This document shows, piece by piece, positions 61,583-64,000 of a stretch of 64,000 bases of DNA. The notes beneath the pieces are model-generated. The model ran no database searches. It was not told where the DNA came from and was given only the letters and a program-made list of their open reading frames with translations. The translations under genes were made by a program, and so were the position numbers. Origin of the DNA: Vreelandella olivaria (GTDB lineage: Bacteria; Pseudomonadota; Gammaproteobacteria; Pseudomonadales; Halomonadaceae); contig NZ_JALPZO010000008.1 in assembly GCF_023507745.1 (NCBI RefSeq), forward strand, positions 62,001 through 126,000, read 5' to 3'. Within the stretch, counting starts at the first letter, position 1; every line of letters starts with the position of its first letter.

Positions 61583-62908
61583 ATGTCTCGTTTCACGTTG
61601 CACGCGCTTACCCTCGGCGTGGCGTCTGCCACGTTCAGTCTCTCTGCCCAGGCGACCACTGACATTACCTGGTGGCATGCTATGGGGGGACAGCTTGGCG
61701 AAATCCTTGAAGGCATTACCGAAGACTTCAACACCTCCCAGGATGAGTATCGCGTTAACCCCAGCTATCGCGGCACCTATACCGAAACCATGACCGGTGC
61801 GATTGCGGCGTTTCGTGCCAACGAGCAGCCGCATATCTTGCAGGTATTTGAAGTCGGTACCGGCACCATGATGAATGCCGAAGGTGCTATCTATCCGGTA
61901 TATGAATTGATGGAAGAGCACGGTCGCCCCTTCGACCGCGAAGCGTTCCTGCCTGCGGTAGTGGGTTATTACACCGACACGAACGGTAATATGCTCTCGT
62001 TTCCGTTTAACTCCTCTACGCCGATTATGTACTACAACCGCGATGTGTTTGAGGAAGCGGGCCTAGACCCAGAGCAGCCTCCCGAAACCTGGGAAGAGTT
62101 AGCAGACTTTTCGCGCCAAATCGTTGAGTCTGGTGCCGCTAGCTGTGGTTTCACCTCCTCTTGGCCTAGCTGGGTGATGCTGGAAAACTTCTCTGCCATG
62201 CATAACTCGCCGCTTGGCACGCTGGAGAATGGCTTTGGTGGGATGGAGACCGAGCTCAACTTCAACAATGAGCTGGTCGCCCGCCACTGGGATAACCTGC
62301 ACGATTGGCAAGAAGAGAACGTCTACCGTTGGGGCGGCCCAGGCACCGGTGCTGACGCTGAGCCGATGTTCTACTCTCAAAACTGCGCGATTTTCTTTGG
62401 CTCTTCGGCTTCGCGGGCCGATGTGGCCGCCAACACAGCCTTTGAAGTCGGCTTTGGCATGCAGCCCTACTATTCCGATGCAAGCGGTGCCCCGCAGAAC
62501 TCGATTATCGGCGGTGCCACGCTATGGGCACTGCAAGGCCACAGCGATGACGAGTATGAAGCCGTTGCGGCTTTCTTTGAGTACCTCTCACAGCCTGAGG
62601 TCCAGGCCGATTGGCATCAGCAAACGGGTTATTTACCGATCACGCAAGCCGCTTGGGATCTAAGTGAAGAGCAGGGCTATTACGAAGAGAACCCTGGTGC
62701 GGATATTTCGCTGAAGCAGATGACCCTTAACGAGCCCACCGAAAATTCGAAAGGTTTGCGCTTTGGTAATTTTGTACAGATTCGCGACATCATCTCTGAA
62801 GAGATGGAAGCCGTGATGACCGGCAGGAAATCAGGCCAGCAGGCAGCCGATGACGCGGTTCAACGCGGCAATGATCTGCTACGTGATTTCGAATCCGCCA
62901 ATCAGTAA
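61583..62908 (+). CDS. ugpB: sn-Glycerol-3-phosphate ABC transporter binding protein
   Basis: 441 residues with a signal peptide (VASATFSLSAQA). The mature part begins DITWWHAMGGQLGEILEGIT and has PSYRGTYTETMTGAIAAFRA and NSSTPIMYYNRDVFEEAG, as in UgpB. It binds glycerol-3-phosphate and glycerophosphodiesters in the periplasm. AAGGAG precedes the start. First gene of the ugp operon under Pho boxes. Confidence 0.95.
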   Translation: MSRFTLHALTLGVASATFSLSAQATTDITWWHAMGGQLGEILEGITEDFNTSQDEYRVNPSYRGTYTETMTGAIAAFRANEQPHILQVFEVGTGTMMNAEGAIYPVYELMEEHGRPFDREAFLPAVVGYYTDTNGNMLSFPFNSSTPIMYYNRDVFEEAGLDPEQPPETWEELADFSRQIVESGAASCGFTSSWPSWVMLENFSAMHNSPLGTLENGFGGMETELNFNNELVARHWDNLHDWQEENVYRWGGPGTGADAEPMFYSQNCAIFFGSSASRADVAANTAFEVGFGMQPYYSDASGAPQNSIIGGATLWALQGHSDDEYEAVAAFFEYLSQPEVQADWHQQTGYLPITQAAWDLSEEQGYYEENPGADISLKQMTLNEPTENSKGLRFGNFVQIRDIISEEMEAVMTGRKSGQQAADDAVQRGNDLLRDFESANQ

Positions 62909-62922
62909 ATAAGCACTCACTT

Positions 62923-62950
62923 CGCCGCCTTTCCCACTGGAAAGGCGGCG
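62923..62950 (+). terminator. Perfect 12-bp intercistronic hairpin after ugpB
   Basis: CGCCGCCTTTCC and GGAAAGGCGGCG with a CACT loop, no T run. It probably stabilises ugpB mRNA and limits ugpA expression. Confidence 0.6.
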
Positions 62951-63008
62951 ATATCGTTTATTGATACTGACGTGAGTGGTGCGTCATTCATACCCAGAAG
63001 AGCTTTCC

Positions 63009-63893
63009 ATGCAAACTAAACGCATGACGTTTCCCGGTCGCTGGTGGCCCTTCGCGCTGCTGGCGCCTCAGGTATTGGTCACTCTGATCTTTTTTATCTG
63101 GCCAGCGGGCCAGGCGCTATATCAGTCGCTACTGCGTGAAGATGCCTTTGGGCTACGCTCGACCTTTGTGGGTCTGGAGAATTTTGCCCGCTTATTTCGC
63201 GACGGCAGTTATTTAAACTCGCTGTCGGTGACCGTGGTGTTCGCCGTAGGCACCACGCTATTGTCAATGACCATCTCCCTGCTGCTGGCAAGCACCGTGA
63301 ACCGCATGGTGCGCTCACGCACAACTTACACCACGTTACTCGTGTGGCCCTACGCCATTGCACCCGCCATCGCAGGCGTATTGTGGTGGTTTATCTTCAA
63401 TCCTTCCATCGGCATTGTGCCTTATATGCTTGAAATGGTGGGCTACCGCTGGAACCACCGTACCTCGGGCAGCGACGCCATGCTATTGGTTATCTTTGCT
63501 GCCGCCTGGAAGCAGATTTCATACAACTTTTTGTTTTTTCTGGCGGGGCTACAGTCCATCCCACAATCGCTGATTGAAGCCGCCTCCATCGATGGTGCCA
63601 GCCCCATTAAGCGCTTCTGGACGATTATTTTCCCACTACTCTCACCTACCACGTTCTTTTTGATGGTGGTCAATGTGGTGTACGCCATGTTCGACACCTT
63701 CGGCATTATCCACGCCACCACCCAGGGTGGCCCGGCGCAGTCCACGAACATCCTGGTCTACAAGGTGTATGCCGATGGTTTCGTGGGCCTCAACCTGGGC
63801 TCTTCTGCGGCTCAGTCAGTGATTTTGATGGCCATTGTGGTGGGCCTCACAGTGGTTCAATTCCGCTTTATTGAGCGCCGAGTCAACTATTAA
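63009..63893 (+). CDS. ugpA: sn-Glycerol-3-phosphate ABC transporter permease UgpA
   Basis: 294 residues from the ATG at 63009, six membrane segments. Typical features: [20 protein letters not shown], the loop [20 protein letters not shown] and [20 protein letters not shown]. An upstream ATG at 62976 lacks a good site. Acts with UgpE. Confidence 0.95.
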   Translation: MQTKRMTFPGRWWPFALLAPQVLVTLIFFIWPAGQALYQSLLREDAFGLRSTFVGLENFARLFRDGSYLNSLSVTVVFAVGTTLLSMTISLLLASTVNRMVRSRTTYTTLLVWPYAIAPAIAGVLWWFIFNPSIGIVPYMLEMVGYRWNHRTSGSDAMLLVIFAAAWKQISYNFLFFLAGLQSIPQSLIEAASIDGASPIKRFWTIIFPLLSPTTFFLMVVNVVYAMFDTFGIIHATTQGGPAQSTNILVYKVYADGFVGLNLGSSAAQSVILMAIVVGLTVVQFRFIERRVNY

Positions 63894-63929
63894 TGCGTCC
63901 TTTTAATCAGCCTTTGTTGGAGTATTGTG

Positions 63930-64000
63930 ATGGTTGAGAACCGCCCATGGGCCAATTTTTTCGCCCACACCGTGTTGATTATTGGCGTAGCGCTGGTGAT
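63930..64000 (+). CDS. ugpE: sn-Glycerol-3-phosphate ABC transporter permease UgpE, N-terminal fragment
   Basis: Runs off the right edge. From the ATG at 63930 (GGAG upstream) the first 23 codons read MVENRPWANFFAHTVLIIGV and on, a basic/polar start leading into a first membrane helix. Position right after ugpA supports UgpE. Confidence 0.85.
   Translation, partial: MVENRPWANFFAHTVLIIGVALV

Overview
The window looks like a chromosome segment of a halophilic gammaproteobacterium of the Halomonas type. The support is the housekeeping order ratA-smpB-ssrA and rplU-rpmA-obgE-proB next to ispB, an NhaD-type sodium/proton antiporter, a TAXI-type TRAP transporter, and many uptake systems for small organic compounds. 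This is inferred from gene content and protein similarity recalled from memory; no database search was run.

Layout. 1-1163: end of ratA, smpB and the tmRNA gene ssrA. 1150-9482: a compact island of about 8.3 kb inserted at the 3' end of ssrA, with all genes on the + strand: P4-type integrase, an accessory protein, an AlpA-like regulator, an ash/Icd-like leader region with an internal terminator, four tiny genes, a Toprim primase, a RepA-like ATPase, a gene carrying an iteron array, a DUF5681 protein, three related micro-proteins and a hairpin-rich end. It has no capsid, tail or lysis genes and resembles a phage satellite or PICI. 9812-13220: BacA/prephenate dehydratase-like protein and a TAXI-TRAP transporter. 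13660-22360: nhaD, two GGDEF/EAL proteins, a GST, a monooxygenase-like protein, DUF2835 and a SprA-like metalloprotease. 22503-31830: NlpC/P60 lipoprotein, a phosphonate-type ABC operon under tandem Pho boxes, a PhoPQ-like two-component system with two PepSY-like proteins, and a DUF1853 protein. 31838-36459: proB, obgE, rpmA, rplU, ispB and tRNA-Pro(CGG). 36528-41281: a TSUP permease and a helicase/FAN1-type nuclease pair. 41324-48441: a peptide/glutathione-type ABC importer ending in an M14 peptidase. 49242-58890: a LysR-controlled catabolic cluster with its own amino-acid ABC importer. 58911-64000: GIY-YIG protein, YchJ-like protein, argE and the start of a Pho-boxed ugp operon.

How the parts work together. 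The island appears to be a self-replicating satellite: integrase and attachment sites for mobility, AlpA and a leader terminator for control, primase plus ATPase acting on the iterons for replication. The phn-type and ugp operons both carry four direct repeats with an exact 11-bp period upstream, which points to joint PhoB control of phosphorus scavenging. The cluster at 50257-58890 combines import, deacylation, transamination, CoA transfer and thiolysis, which together fit degradation of an N-acylated beta-amino acid; N6-acetyl-beta-lysine is the proposed substrate (inference). All five transporter operons with a visible binding-protein gene have a strong hairpin just after that gene.
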